A stretch of 64,000 nucleotides of DNA from Archaeoglobaceae archaeon (GTDB lineage Archaea; Halobacteriota; Archaeoglobi; Archaeoglobales; Archaeoglobaceae), in NCBI GenBank assembly GCA_038734275.1, contig JAVYOO010000001.1, forward strand, positions 310,001-374,000. Direction: 5' to 3'. The stretch's first letter is position 1. Every line of letters begins with the position of its first letter. Shown piece after piece: positions 43,950 through 52,956 of this stretch. The notes beneath the pieces were generated by a model. It saw nothing but the letters and a program-made list of their open reading frames with translations, did not search any database and was not told where the DNA came from. The translations under genes and the position numbers were made by a program.

Positions 43950-44966
43950 TTAAAAATTTTTCTCTCCAATGTGGAGAGATTTGTTCGTTTTTTCTATACT
44001 TAGCTTCTTTTCAACTCCAAAAATAGCTCTTATGGCATCAACGTTTTCTGGAACGACTATAGCCTCCTGATGCACTGCCTGAGTGACAAAAAGATCATTT
44101 CCGTCAATGGCTATTGATTCAAGCCATACGACGTTTTCAAATAAGTCATACCTCATTCTAAGCTCTCTTGCAAACTCTATTATTTTTGCTGTTGATGTAA
44201 ACCCGTCCTTTTCAGATACAAGCATAATTCTTGGTTCCTTTTCCAGTGCTGAGATAATGTCCTCTCTGTTAACTTTTTCCTTCATCTCAATGGAAAGTGA
44301 GTGAACATGCATCAGAGTCGTTGGAAGCTTAAAAGCTGTGGTAACTATGTCGACATCCGGGAGAACAGTCTTTACATCTTTGGCGTGATGCGATGGTAAA
44401 GAGATCGGATCAGGCATTATAGCGTTTGTTAAACCTCTTGCATCTTCCTTAGGATCTGCTATTCTTCGCAATATTGTTGCCCTAACCCTGCCGATCCTGA
44501 AATTCGTCTTTAGCTGATAAATCAGTCTTGCCAATGCAGTGGTATTACAGCTGACAACCCTCACAAATCTTTTGCCTTTAGCCTGATCGTAATTGGCAAG
44601 AGCATTAAAAGAAACTTCTGCAACTTCTTTTTTCTCTCCTCCCTGGAATATTCCTTTTATTCCAATCTTCTCGTAGATTTTTTTATTCTCAGCTCCAACC
44701 TTATCTGGGCTACAGTCAACAACAATGTCTGCCTTTGCAAGAAGATCATCGATCGTCCCACAAATCTCAATCCCTGCTTTCTCAAAAGCATCAATGTTAT
44801 CCTTCTTTGCTACATAGAGATCAAACTTCTTTGATGCGATTTTTGCTTCAAAGTCTGGTTTTGTCTTTGTAACCCCAACAACCTCCATATCGTCCTGAAG
44901 AGCGATTGCATCCGCCACTCTTTTACCTATAGTTCCATATCCATTTACTGCTACCCTGATCTTCAT
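43950..44966 (-). CDS. gap: Glyceraldehyde-3-phosphate dehydrogenase (phosphorylating, archaeal)
   Basis: 338 residues. Rossmann start VAVNGYGTIGKRVADAI, the active-site cysteine in VVSCNTTALARLIYQL and the archaeal ADPKEDARGLTNAIMPDP block. It catalyses the reversible, phosphate-dependent oxidation, mainly for gluconeogenesis in such organisms. ATG at 44966 chosen over a TTG one codon upstream; the ATG overlaps the CooT-like stop by one base (TGATG). Confidence 0.95.
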   Translation of the reverse strand: MKIRVAVNGYGTIGKRVADAIALQDDMEVVGVTKTKPDFEAKIASKKFDLYVAKKDNIDAFEKAGIEICGTIDDLLAKADIVVDCSPDKVGAENKKIYEKIGIKGIFQGGEKKEVAEVSFNALANYDQAKGKRFVRVVSCNTTALARLIYQLKTNFRIGRVRATILRRIADPKEDARGLTNAIMPDPISLPSHHAKDVKTVLPDVDIVTTAFKLPTTLMHVHSLSIEMKEKVNREDIISALEKEPRIMLVSEKDGFTSTAKIIEFARELRMRYDLFENVVWLESIAIDGNDLFVTQAVHQEAIVVPENVDAIRAIFGVEKKLSIEKTNKSLHIGEKNF

Positions 44967-45145
44967 CAAAACACCTCCATTACTGCCTTGTGAGCTACAA
45001 GATCTATTTCCAAAATTTTCCCTCTAATTTCCTTCAAACCTCCAAGAATATCCCAAATTTTAACAAGTTCTCCATCAACCTTTATTCTGACCACATCTTC
45101 CATTAGAAGTTCACCTCTGGCTGAGAAGACCTTCGATTCGCACAT
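44966..45145 (-). CDS. CooT-like small protein (59 aa)
   Basis: ATG at 45143-45145 to TGA at 44966-44968. The peptide starts MCESKVFSARGELLMEDVVR and continues IKVDGELVKIWDILGGLKE, RGKILEIDLVAHKAVMEV. The MCE start with cysteine at position 2, VMEDV and GKI.EIDL patterns match the CooT family of small nickel-binding proteins. Its role beside GAPDH is unknown, and the adjoining stop and start suggest coupled translation. Confidence 0.65.
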   Translation of the reverse strand: MCESKVFSARGELLMEDVVRIKVDGELVKIWDILGGLKEIRGKILEIDLVAHKAVMEVF

Positions 45146-45204
45146 GAACTCCGTGAGGCAAAAGGTAAATAAAAACTTAGCGGAGGATAAATTTTTTGGA
45201 GTTA

Positions 45205-45214
45205 AATTTATATT
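45205..45214 (+). promoter_or_regulatory. TATA box for the second KaiC-like gene
   Basis: AATTTATATT lies about 27 nt upstream of the ATG at 45236, predicting a nearly leaderless mRNA for the KaiC/HTH pair. Confidence 0.5.
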
Positions 45215-45235
45215 TTAATTTTGCACCATAAACTC

Positions 45236-45958
45236 ATGAAATTAAAGACAGGTATACCCGGAATGGATGAAATCCTCAACGGCGGAATACCAGAAAGAAA
45301 CGTTGTCTTGCTGAGCGGTGGTCCTGGAACTGGAAAAACGATATTCGGACAGCAATTTTTGTGGTATGGACTTCAAAATAACGAATCCGGAATTTATGTT
45401 GCTTTAGAAGAGCATCCTGTTCAAATTCGACATAATATGGCCACTTTTGGCTGGAATGTGAAAAATTTTGAAGAAGAAGGGAAGTTTGCTCTTGTTGATG
45501 CTTTCACCGCAGGTGTTGGGAGATCAAAAGAGCTTGAAAAATACATAGTGCAGGACTTAGGAGATGTAAGAGAGCTAGTAGACGTTTTGAGAACAGCTAT
45601 AAAGGATACAAACGCAAAAAGAGTTGTTGTAGATTCAGTAACCACCCTTTATATTACCAAACCGACTCTTGCAAGAAGTATAATTCTGCAGCTGAAGAGA
45701 TTCCTCGCTGGTATGGGATGCACCTCAATATTTGTAAGTCAGATTAGCGTTGAGGAACGTGGTTTTGGCGGTCCAGGCGTTGAACACGGGGTTGATGGAA
45801 TAATAAGACTTGATCTTGACGAAATCGATGGAGAACTTAAAAGATCTGTTATAGTATGGAAAATGAGGGGGACAAGTCATTCGATGAAGAGACATCTGTT
45901 CGAGATCACTTCCAAGGGAATCGTTGTTTACCCGGACAGAATTTTAAAGTTGAGGTGA
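45236..45958 (+). CDS. KaiC-like RecA-superfamily ATPase (single domain), copy 2
   Basis: 240 residues from the ATG at 45236. Walker [13 protein letters not shown], the acidic [14 protein letters not shown] motif and Walker [28 protein letters not shown] and GIVVYPDRI follow. It is a paralogue of the ATPase at 23796-24548. It is followed after six bases by an HTH/coiled-coil gene on the same strand, so the two products probably work together in regulation. Confidence 0.88.
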   Translation: MKLKTGIPGMDEILNGGIPERNVVLLSGGPGTGKTIFGQQFLWYGLQNNESGIYVALEEHPVQIRHNMATFGWNVKNFEEEGKFALVDAFTAGVGRSKELEKYIVQDLGDVRELVDVLRTAIKDTNAKRVVVDSVTTLYITKPTLARSIILQLKRFLAGMGCTSIFVSQISVEERGFGGPGVEHGVDGIIRLDLDEIDGELKRSVIVWKMRGTSHSMKRHLFEITSKGIVVYPDRILKLR

Positions 45959-45964
45959 TAAAAA

Positions 45965-46495
45965 ATGACCGAATTAGAAATTCCGCTTAATCCAATTGGA
46001 AGAGAAGACATCCACAAACTCGAGAGCACCTTGTTATTTGCGACCCTATTCAGACAAGAAGTTCTGGAATTGATAAGGGATCCAGCTGAAAGGCTAACAT
46101 GGGTTGACAGTTTAGCTGTAGCTGCGGGTTCAATTGCACGGGAGAAGGCAAGAATGAGTGTAAGCGAGATTGCAAGAGAGCTTGGAAGAACTGAGACAAC
46201 AATAAGGAAGCATTTAAAAGGTGAGAGCAAAGCGGGACAGCTTGTAAGAGAAACCTACGAATTACTAAAGCAGGGAAAGCTGAATGAGATCTTAAGCTTC
46301 ATTGAAAATTTCCAAGAGATTGGAAAAATGAGAGAGGAGATCCAAAAATTAAAAGATGAGAAGCAAAGAATCGAGCAGGTAGTTTTTGAGTTAAATAAGT
46401 TCAAACTGGAGTTGGAAGAACTATCAAAGAGAATTTCCGAGTTGAAAGAGAAAATAGAGAGAATCGTTGCTGGAGCTGAGGGAAAATCTAATTAA
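45965..46495 (+). CDS. HTH and coiled-coil regulator paired with KaiC-like protein
   Basis: 176 residues. A helix-turn-helix lies at about 65-95 (RMSVSEIARELGRTETTIRK, HLKGESKAGQ). From residue 115 to the end there is a long heptad-rich coiled coil (MREEIQKLKDEKQRIEQVV, ELEELSKRISELKEKIER). A DNA-binding protein cotranscribed with a KaiC ATPase suggests an ATP-controlled transcription regulator, which is inference. Confidence 0.75.
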   Translation: MTELEIPLNPIGREDIHKLESTLLFATLFRQEVLELIRDPAERLTWVDSLAVAAGSIAREKARMSVSEIARELGRTETTIRKHLKGESKAGQLVRETYELLKQGKLNEILSFIENFQEIGKMREEIQKLKDEKQRIEQVVFELNKFKLELEELSKRISELKEKIERIVAGAEGKSN

Positions 46496-46529
46496 AAAAT
46501 TTTAAAATCAACACAAAATCACGAGGTAT

Positions 46530-47027
46530 ATGTGCGTTCTGAATTCGAACGAAATTAGACAGAGGATTGAAAATGGGCTTATAAGAGACTTCATAGACCT
46601 AAATGTCCAGCTACAGCCAAATGGATTTGATTGCACTTTAAGAGCTGTGAAAAAACTGCGATCTGCCGGAAAAATCGATTTTGATAACAGTGAAAGAGTG
46701 TTATCTGAAAGCGAGGAAATTCAGTTTAAAGATTGGGTCTTTTTGCCCCCGGGGGTTTATAAAGCTGTCCTCAATGAAATTATAAAACTTGACGAAGATC
46801 TAATGGCAATAGCAAGACCGAGATCAAGCCTTGTGCGATGCGGGGTGGACGTTATAACCGCGGTATGGGATGCTGGTTACGAAGGTAGGAGTGAAGTCGC
46901 AATTGCAGTGCTAAATCCCTACGGAGTTTGGTTAAAAAGAAACGCAAGAATAGTTCAGCTTGTTTTCATGAAACTCTGTGCAAAAACAAATAGGTATTCA
47001 GGTAAATATATACAAGAAAATATTTAA
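46530..47027 (+). CDS. dcd: dCTP deaminase / dUTPase family protein
   Basis: 165 residues. NVQLQPNGFDCTLRAV, IARPRSSLVRCGVDVITAVW, DAGYEGRSEVAIAVLN match the Dcd fold with the RSS.R motif. Some archaeal members act as dCTP deaminase and others as dUTP diphosphatase; which one cannot be settled by eye. The stop overlaps the convergent peptidase gene by 4 bp. Confidence 0.85.
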   Translation: MCVLNSNEIRQRIENGLIRDFIDLNVQLQPNGFDCTLRAVKKLRSAGKIDFDNSERVLSESEEIQFKDWVFLPPGVYKAVLNEIIKLDEDLMAIARPRSSLVRCGVDVITAVWDAGYEGRSEVAIAVLNPYGVWLKRNARIVQLVFMKLCAKTNRYSGKYIQENI

Positions 47028-48229
47028 TATTTTGGATCAAAAAAGAGCGAGAAAAATACCTTTGCGTCCTCAACCATGTTTTCGATTTTACAGTATTCAT
47101 TTGGCTTATGAGCTGTTGAGTCTGTGGTGCACCAGGCAACAGCCTCTCTAAATCCCTCTTTCCTTAAGAAAGAGGCGCAGGTATTCCCACCAATCCCAAA
47201 GAGTTTTGGTTTGAAACCTCGAAGTCTCGAGATAGTTTCAGAGAGTCTCAATACTATCTCAGCGTTTTCAGGTGTTTTCGGTGAACTCGAACTCTGAACA
47301 ATTTCAACATTTATTTTTTCCTTATCTTTGATCTCGTAGAATCTCCTTACGCTTTCAACATAATCTATGACTTCCTCAAGCGAATACTGAGGTAGAATTC
47401 TGCAGTCCATATAGCTAACGTCAACGCCCGGAATTGTGTTCACATTATCAACGTTTTTCTCCCTTTTTGTAGGTTCAAATGTCGAATATGGGGGATCAAA
47501 GAGTTCATCCCTACCATTGAACTTGGAATGTAATTTTTCGTCCAAGTCAAGAATGAACTTCATTGCCCTCCTCGAAGCGTTCTTTACTGGTCTGCTTGCA
47601 TGGGATTGAACTCCAAAAACTTCGAACTTAAGCCAGAGAATGTTCTTCTCTGCAATCTCTATAAGTTCTCCCTTTGGAGATCCAACGTCAGGAACAATAA
47701 AAAGATCTTCCTTTGAAAAAATTCCCTGCTTTATAAGATATTTAACCCCATAGTTGCTTCCACTCTCCTCATCAGAGACGAAAGCAAGTCCAAGATTATA
47801 CTTTGGTTTAATATTGGAATTCAAAACTGCAATTCCTGCAAAAAGAGATGAGACTATGCTTTGCCCGTTATCTTCACTTCCCCTACCATATACCTTTCCG
47901 TTTTCAACCACTGCCTTGAAGGGTGGAGTTCTCCAAAGTCTTTTGTCACCTTCTGGAACAACATCCAAATGCGTAATTATCCAGATTGTCTTATCCAAGA
48001 CACCCTTAACCTTGGCCACTATGTTCGGTCTTACTCCACCCTTGGCACGATCGTCTCTCGCATCAAATCTTTCAACGTAGTCGAAGTCTTTTAAATACTT
48101 CATGAGCAACTCCGCCTTATCCAACTCTCCGTCTCCACCAAAGTCTGGCGAAATTGCCTTTATCTCAACTAATTTGCACAGAAGCTCAACCATTTCTTCT
48201 TTCATTTCTTCTAAGCTCTGCATAGGCAT
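47024..48229 (-). CDS. M20 family metallopeptidase (ArgE/DapE-like)
   Basis: 401 residues. Metal-binding WIITHLDVVPEGDK, VYGRGSEDNGQSIV and VSDEESGSNYGVKY. A dimerisation domain and the C-terminal WCTTDSTAHKPNEY with a metal-binding histidine follow. Members hydrolyse N-acyl amino acids or small peptides; the exact substrate is unknown. Start ATG at 48229 or 48223. It overlaps the regulator gene upstream. Confidence 0.85.
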   Translation of the reverse strand: MPMQSLEEMKEEMVELLCKLVEIKAISPDFGGDGELDKAELLMKYLKDFDYVERFDARDDRAKGGVRPNIVAKVKGVLDKTIWIITHLDVVPEGDKRLWRTPPFKAVVENGKVYGRGSEDNGQSIVSSLFAGIAVLNSNIKPKYNLGLAFVSDEESGSNYGVKYLIKQGIFSKEDLFIVPDVGSPKGELIEIAEKNILWLKFEVFGVQSHASRPVKNASRRAMKFILDLDEKLHSKFNGRDELFDPPYSTFEPTKREKNVDNVNTIPGVDVSYMDCRILPQYSLEEVIDYVESVRRFYEIKDKEKINVEIVQSSSSPKTPENAEIVLRLSETISRLRGFKPKLFGIGGNTCASFLRKEGFREAVAWCTTDSTAHKPNEYCKIENMVEDAKVFFSLFFDPKY

Positions 48230-48681
48230 TCGCTCTCTAAGCGTTTTTTCAAGTTCTTCGCCACTTCAAGAGCGTTAACATCCTTTGTTGAGGAAATCAG
48301 AATTTCGAGTTCTGCAATAATAGGAGCTATATAATAAAAATCCTTCTTAGAAGTTTTGTATATCTCTTCCAGCCTTTTAACCTTCATAATAGAGACAAAG
48401 TCCTTTGAAAGCTCATTTTTTAGTTCCCGGAGCAAAATCGCAATTTTTTTACCGCACTCAGTAAGCTTTATCACTCTGGTTCTGCCCTCAAGTTTGCTTT
48501 CGATTATGCAATTCCTCTCAAATTCGCTGATGACTCTCGAAATGTGGCTATAGGGGGAGTTCAATGAGTTGGAAATCTGAAGTGGATAAACTTTTTCTCC
48601 TTTCTCTTCAGCTTCGAGAATATTAAGCAAAATTTCTACCGTCTTCTCATGGAGAAATAGTCTGGACAGCATCCCGACCAC
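48211..48681 (-). CDS. Winged-helix transcriptional regulator
   Basis: 156 residues. The winged helix spans about 10-75: TVEILLNILEAEEKGEKVYP, LQISNSLNSPYSHISRVIS, IIESKLEGRTRVIKLTECGK. A helical C-terminal region follows (SKDFVSIMKVKRLEEIYKTS). It resembles archaeal MarR-like regulators. It overlaps the M20 gene by 19 bp. Confidence 0.8.
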   Translation of the reverse strand: MVGMLSRLFLHEKTVEILLNILEAEEKGEKVYPLQISNSLNSPYSHISRVISEFERNCIIESKLEGRTRVIKLTECGKKIAILLRELKNELSKDFVSIMKVKRLEEIYKTSKKDFYYIAPIIAELEILISSTKDVNALEVAKNLKKRLESECLCRA

Positions 48682-48750
48682 ATAAACTCCAAAACTACCG
48701 ATATTTTAAGTTTATCACCATTATAAAAGATTGCGGTTGTTCAGCATGAT

Positions 48751-49269
48751 TCATATGTAGAGCCCTGAATTCAGCCAAGGAATCAGAGCCATGGTAACTG
48801 CGAGTCTTGAAAGTTCTGTTCTTGAAACTGCCCCTCTGCTCAGGTAATACACTGCCCCGAATTTCTTGCCCAAATTCTTTATTCCTGAAATTTTTTCCAT
48901 TGTTTCTCCAACTTCCACACCATTTAGAGCTTTCTCAACGACTTCCTTAGGATACTCAAAACCTGGTCCAAACCCGAGTGTGAACCGTTCGCCATTGTAA
49001 ACTGCTGCTACCTGAAAATCCATATAACCAGTGATTGTGTGCTTTATTGCCATAAGCCCGGCTTCAATTCCAACAGAAAAGTCAAATTCTGGTGAATAAC
49101 TCTTTAAAGCTCTTTCTATAGCTCCAGCGATCGTTTGCTCGTTAAAAGGTTGTCTGAAAGGGGTTGAGACCTTTACACTCACAACTTCGACTTCATTAAA
49201 GAATTGTCGAAAAGCAAGCCTCGTGCCTTCTATTTTTGTTGGATTTCTTGAACCAACTACAACCTTCAT
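48751..49269 (-). CDS. Inosine/xanthosine triphosphatase (YjjX type)
   Basis: 172 residues. KVVVGSRNPTKIEGTRLAF, QTIAGAIERALKSY, FSVGIEAGLMAIK and GFGPGFEYPKEV are the YjjX/DUF84 signatures. The enzyme removes deaminated purine nucleotides from the pool. It overlaps endA by 4 bp. Confidence 0.9.
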   Translation of the reverse strand: MKVVVGSRNPTKIEGTRLAFRQFFNEVEVVSVKVSTPFRQPFNEQTIAGAIERALKSYSPEFDFSVGIEAGLMAIKHTITGYMDFQVAAVYNGERFTLGFGPGFEYPKEVVEKALNGVEVGETMEKISGIKNLGKKFGAVYYLSRGAVSRTELSRLAVTMALIPWLNSGLYI

Positions 49270-50180
49270 ACTTTCACCCTATCAAAAAGGAGATAAACGC
49301 CTTTGTACGCCAATATGAGCTTTTTTCTTACACTATTTGACAGTCTAACCGCTCTTGCCAACTCTCTCGGAACCAAATCTGAATTAACTATCCAGACAAG
49401 AAATTCTGAGTGAGGCAGGTCTTCAGCTGACTCAACCTTACGGTATATCCTGAAATCGCTTCCAAATTTAAAACCTGTCTTAACAACAAACCTTCTTCTC
49501 TTTAAATCTTTGTAAACACTGTATTTTTCTTGGAAATCGCTTATTTCTTTTATCGCTTCATAAAGCTTCTCTATAGAATTGAGCTCAAGAAAACCAGACT
49601 CCAGCAAATAAAGACTTTCGAAAAGGGAGAGAACAACTTTACCCCCAACTTCACTGCCATAGAAATACTTTCTGAAGATTTCAACGTTTTCCGTTATAAC
49701 TCTATCCTTCAAAATTCTTCCACGAATCTTTGGCAACTCCTCCAGCTGTTCTCCATGCAATTCAGGTTCAGAAACAAGGTAATACGTGATTTCGCTTTCC
49801 TCATCTACGATCGCAAGAACAATTTCACGATATTTGCGAAGCTCCTCCACTAATTTATCAAGCTTAATAATATTTTTCTCTGAAATCGGATAAAAAACTC
49901 TTTTTGCAAATATGAACTCGTTTTCTAACTTTGGTCTGTAGCCTTTGCTTCTTAAGTCCTCGTAAACGAAGTAAAATTCCGGATAAGACGCCAATTTTTC
50001 TTCAATCCATTTTTTCAGCTCTTCCATTTCCGCAAAAAAAGCTTTTCCCTTCATTTGGAGGTAAAAAGCCTCTATTGGGTGTAAGTAGATCTTTTCTCCT
50101 CTTTTGACTCCAAAGCCCTGTCGTTCGATCTCTGGATTAGCGTTGAGTTCAGCAAAATCTTCAAGAAGCTTCCCTCTCAT
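49266..50180 (-). CDS. endA: tRNA-splicing endonuclease EndA (tandem-repeat homodimer type)
   Basis: 304 residues, the length of the Archaeoglobus-type enzyme in which an inactive N-terminal repeat is fused to an active C-terminal one. Near the end are the catalytic tyrosine region YSVYKDLKRRRFVVKTGFKF, a histidine in AEDLPHSEFLVW, and a lysine in SNSVRKKLILAYK. It cuts bulge-helix-bulge introns such as the one in tRNA-Tyr at 39044-39142. Confidence 0.95.
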   Translation of the reverse strand: MRGKLLEDFAELNANPEIERQGFGVKRGEKIYLHPIEAFYLQMKGKAFFAEMEELKKWIEEKLASYPEFYFVYEDLRSKGYRPKLENEFIFAKRVFYPISEKNIIKLDKLVEELRKYREIVLAIVDEESEITYYLVSEPELHGEQLEELPKIRGRILKDRVITENVEIFRKYFYGSEVGGKVVLSLFESLYLLESGFLELNSIEKLYEAIKEISDFQEKYSVYKDLKRRRFVVKTGFKFGSDFRIYRKVESAEDLPHSEFLVWIVNSDLVPRELARAVRLSNSVRKKLILAYKGVYLLFDRVKV

Positions 50181-50998
50181 AGCTCAACTCCATAAATCTT
50201 CTCTATATTCTCCTTGCAAATTTTGTATATAAAATCCTCGCCAAAACCATGCTCAAGCAGTTCTTTAACCTTTTTTGGAACAGTCTTAGGACCGAGCACC
50301 GCTCCAGGACGTTTTGGATCATCTATGTAATCCGTTTCAAGCACAAAGCGGTCTCCTTCTTTTGCAGCTGTGAGAACTTTATCGTCTCCAGCAAGAACCG
50401 ACGGAAATATTCCTATTTGCTCAAACTCTTTCACTTTCGGAGGACTGAAATGCTTCACAACTTTATCTCTCTTTAGTCCAACCCCATCAGCCATCTTTGC
50501 AATTTCCATTCCCATTTCGAAGTTATAGCTTTCTGTGTGTAGCTGAACCGCACAGCCAACTTCTTTCGCGATTTCGAAAGCATGCTTCATCACTTCATTG
50601 CTCAGCCTCCATACGTGGGCATCGACACGATAATGCGGTCTACCACTCTTGATTGCAATCGCTTCACCTTTAGCAACATACTCGCCTGCGATTGTTAGGG
50701 CTTCCTTCATGATCTCGGCAGCTTTTTCAAAGCCAAGTCTTGGACCAATGATTGTAATCTCCGCTGGATGAACACCAAGGACCGCATAGGCTTTCACAAT
50801 TTTGTTAGCCTTTCTTACCAAGCTGAGATGCTCTTCAAAGACCTTTACAAAATCTTTTCCAGTTTTTGGCACAACATCGTAGTGATGCGCTAATAGCGAT
50901 ACAAGAAGAACATGAGTGCCTCCTGCTTGCTTGAATTGCTCCAGAGCTTTGAGCTTGAGATGCTTGTATATGTGCATGTGGTTGTCGGTTATGATCAT
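50177..50998 (-). CDS. TatD-like metal-dependent hydrolase
   Basis: 273 residues from the ATG at 50998; an upstream in-frame start at 51064 adds an unsupported extension. The N-terminal ITDNHMHIYKHL supplies the HxH metal site, with VLGVHPAEITI, AVQLHTESYNF and FVLETDYIDDPKRPG. It belongs to the archaeal COG1099 branch of the TatD/amidohydrolase superfamily. Substrate unknown. It overlaps endA by 4 bp. Confidence 0.85.
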   Translation of the reverse strand: MIITDNHMHIYKHLKLKALEQFKQAGGTHVLLVSLLAHHYDVVPKTGKDFVKVFEEHLSLVRKANKIVKAYAVLGVHPAEITIIGPRLGFEKAAEIMKEALTIAGEYVAKGEAIAIKSGRPHYRVDAHVWRLSNEVMKHAFEIAKEVGCAVQLHTESYNFEMGMEIAKMADGVGLKRDKVVKHFSPPKVKEFEQIGIFPSVLAGDDKVLTAAKEGDRFVLETDYIDDPKRPGAVLGPKTVPKKVKELLEHGFGEDFIYKICKENIEKIYGVEL

Positions 50999-51095
50999 AA
51001 AAAGAAACCCATTTTGGATATTTTTAAATTTTTCTGGGATATTCGACGTTAGTGCCAGCCCCAAGTGTATTCTAATTTCTAAATCTTTTTTTCAA

Positions 51096-51818
51096 TCACA
51101 ATTCTCTACCAAGTTTTTTACCGAGATCCCTCACTGTGCTGAGTGTTGTAGCATCCAGCTTTTGAGCTCTCTCAAGTTCCTTGATTATCGTATGGATCTT
51201 CTCAAACATAACTATGGCTTTTTCGGGTTTTTTAACTCGGATGTAAACACTGCAAATCTGAATTAGAGCACTTAGAAGTTTTAAAATATTGGGAGTTCCA
51301 TAAAAATTCTTCCTTAATTCGTATGCTTCCAGCAGAAATTCTTCGGCTTTTCTGATATCGAAATCAAGATAGTATAAACCAATCTCAAGAGATGCAATTG
51401 CAAGAAGTTCGTTATAATTCGGATCTCTTGCAAGTTTTCTGATCTCTGAATATAGAGCCTGAATGATCTCCTCAAATTTGTCTTCGGAGTAGCCAAGTTC
51501 TCTAACATGCTTTCTCAACCCTTTTAAACCAGACTTTCCGCTTCCAATCAAAGATTCCGTGATTTCGGGATAAACACAGATATTGGAAGAAATACCAAAA
51601 AGAACAGAAGTAAGATCTTTAAAGCAATATTTGGACAAGATAAGACTGTAAGTTTCCTCAGAAAGTCTTCCATTTTTCTCATACTCTTTCAGAATTCTCC
51701 CTTTTTCTTCGCTGCTGAGCTTTTTCTCAACTTCGACTGCAAGCTCTTTGCCAAGTCTGCCTTCAAGGATCTTTATGATCCTGCTTCTGACGATTTCTCT
51801 CATTGTTTCTTCGATCAT
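51096..51818 (-). CDS. Helical (TPR-like) protein of unknown function
   Basis: 240 residues, almost all helical. The second half (ELLAIASLEIGLYYLDFDIR, KAEEFLLEAYELRKNFYG, and the following pairs) looks like two to three TPR-type repeats. The N-terminal half has charged helices and one hydrophobic FKDLTSVLFGISSNICVY stretch. Family not recognised. A stand-alone gene between the TatD-like and COG3357 genes. Confidence 0.55.
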   Translation of the reverse strand: MIEETMREIVRSRIIKILEGRLGKELAVEVEKKLSSEEKGRILKEYEKNGRLSEETYSLILSKYCFKDLTSVLFGISSNICVYPEITESLIGSGKSGLKGLRKHVRELGYSEDKFEEIIQALYSEIRKLARDPNYNELLAIASLEIGLYYLDFDIRKAEEFLLEAYELRKNFYGTPNILKLLSALIQICSVYIRVKKPEKAIVMFEKIHTIIKELERAQKLDATTLSTVRDLGKKLGREL

Positions 51819-51950
51819 CAGATCTCACACCCTTCGAGCATTTAATTAGCTTTGTGTTTTCAGGGTTCCCAAGTTAATGGAATAGAAAAATTCAATAATG
51901 GTGTTGCTGAAGGAAGGGGATCAAAGAACACGTAAAAGATTTAACATTAT

Positions 51951-52259
51951 ATGACGAAAGCTAAAGCTATGAGACTCGAAGAAATAATCTCATTGCTTGA
52001 AAAACAGCCAATGAGTGCAAAAGAAATCTGTATCGCCTTACAGTTTGATCCCTCGCAGGAAAAGAGTGTGGTTGAGGCAATAAAGAAGGCTTCGAGAGTG
52101 CTAAAGAGAAAAGGCAAACAAGTGCTCATGGAACCACCAAAGTGCAAGAAATGTGGCTTTGAATTCGAAAATCCGCATCCAAGCAGATGTCCAAATTGTA
52201 AAAGTGAATGGATCTCTCCAGCGAGGTTTTATGTCCAAAAAATTGGTGAAAAAGCTTAA
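51951..52259 (+). CDS. Winged helix plus zinc ribbon regulator (COG3357)
   Basis: 102 residues. An N-terminal helix-turn-helix (RLEEIISLLEKQPMSAKEIC) is fused to a C-terminal zinc ribbon (PPKCKKCGFEFENPHPSRCP, NCKSEW). This is the archaeal COG3357 layout, predicted to be a transcription regulator. Confidence 0.8.
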   Translation: MTKAKAMRLEEIISLLEKQPMSAKEICIALQFDPSQEKSVVEAIKKASRVLKRKGKQVLMEPPKCKKCGFEFENPHPSRCPNCKSEWISPARFYVQKIGEKA

Positions 52260-52282
52260 ATGATCTTTTGAGCATTTCTTTT

Positions 52283-52465
52283 ATGAAAAATCTGGAAAAA
52301 GCGAAGCTTTTGGGTGGATTTCAGGCAATAGCGTTTGCATTTTTACCAAGCCATTTTGAGACAAAAATGGCAGATAATCTTCCAAAGATGGGAGTTGACT
52401 ATAGGATCTTAAAGAAAAAGATTTTTAGCTTTGAAATCAAAGGACTCCAGACATTTAGGAAGTGA
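52283..52465 (+). CDS. Hypothetical protein (60 aa)
   Basis: ATG at 52283. The peptide (MKNLEKAKLLGGFQAIAFAF, then PSHFETKMADNLPKMG and KKKIFSFEIKGLQTFRK) has no motif I recognise. It ends six bases before the adenosyltransferase start on the same strand, so it may be cotranscribed. Confidence 0.4.
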   Translation: MKNLEKAKLLGGFQAIAFAFLPSHFETKMADNLPKMGVDYRILKKKIFSFEIKGLQTFRK

Positions 52466-52471
52466 TCCGGG

Positions 52472-52954
52472 ATGAATTTTGGTGAAACCAGAACTCTGAG
52501 TGGAAAAGCATTCAAAGATTCAGCAGTTGTGGAGTGCATTGGGACTATAGATGAAGCAAATGCATTCATAGGGCTTGCAAAGGTTTTTGCAAGAGATAAA
52601 GAAGTTAAAGAAACACTAAGCGAAATTCAGAAGAGACTATTCAGGATCTGTGAGGAATTTGCAGGTGGCAGAAAGGTGGAAGTGACCGAAATCGAATGGA
52701 TAGATTCAGAAATCAGGAAACTCGAAGCTGAAGTTCCTAAGATGAAGTGCTTTGTGATCCTCGAAAAAGATGAGTCCACCGCATTACTGAGCGTTGCAAG
52801 ATCAGTTGTGCGAAGAGCTGAAAGAAGGGCTCTCACTCTATACAGAAACGGACTTGTTTCAGAACAATCGATTGAATGGCTAAACAGGCTTAGCTACCTA
52901 CTTTATCTACTAACACTGAAAGAAGGTAAGAAATTTGAGGAGGTGCACTTCTGA
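52472..52954 (+). CDS. Cob(I)alamin adenosyltransferase (PduO type)
   Basis: 160 residues. VECIGTIDEANAFIGLAKV and VRRAERRALTLYR are the PduO-type ATP- and cobalamin-binding motifs. The N-terminal loop is shorter than the usual TGD..T.. form (here NFGETRTLSGKAF). It attaches the adenosyl group to cobalamin; CobY and CobS of the same pathway are at the start of the window. The next gene follows after two bases. Confidence 0.88.
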   Translation: MNFGETRTLSGKAFKDSAVVECIGTIDEANAFIGLAKVFARDKEVKETLSEIQKRLFRICEEFAGGRKVEVTEIEWIDSEIRKLEAEVPKMKCFVILEKDESTALLSVARSVVRRAERRALTLYRNGLVSEQSIEWLNRLSYLLYLLTLKEGKKFEEVHF

Positions 52955-52956
52955 GA

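Noticed and set aside
50999-51064. Upstream start for the TatD-like hydrolase
   Set aside because: The family begins right at the HxH motif, and the extra 22 residues show no conservation pattern.
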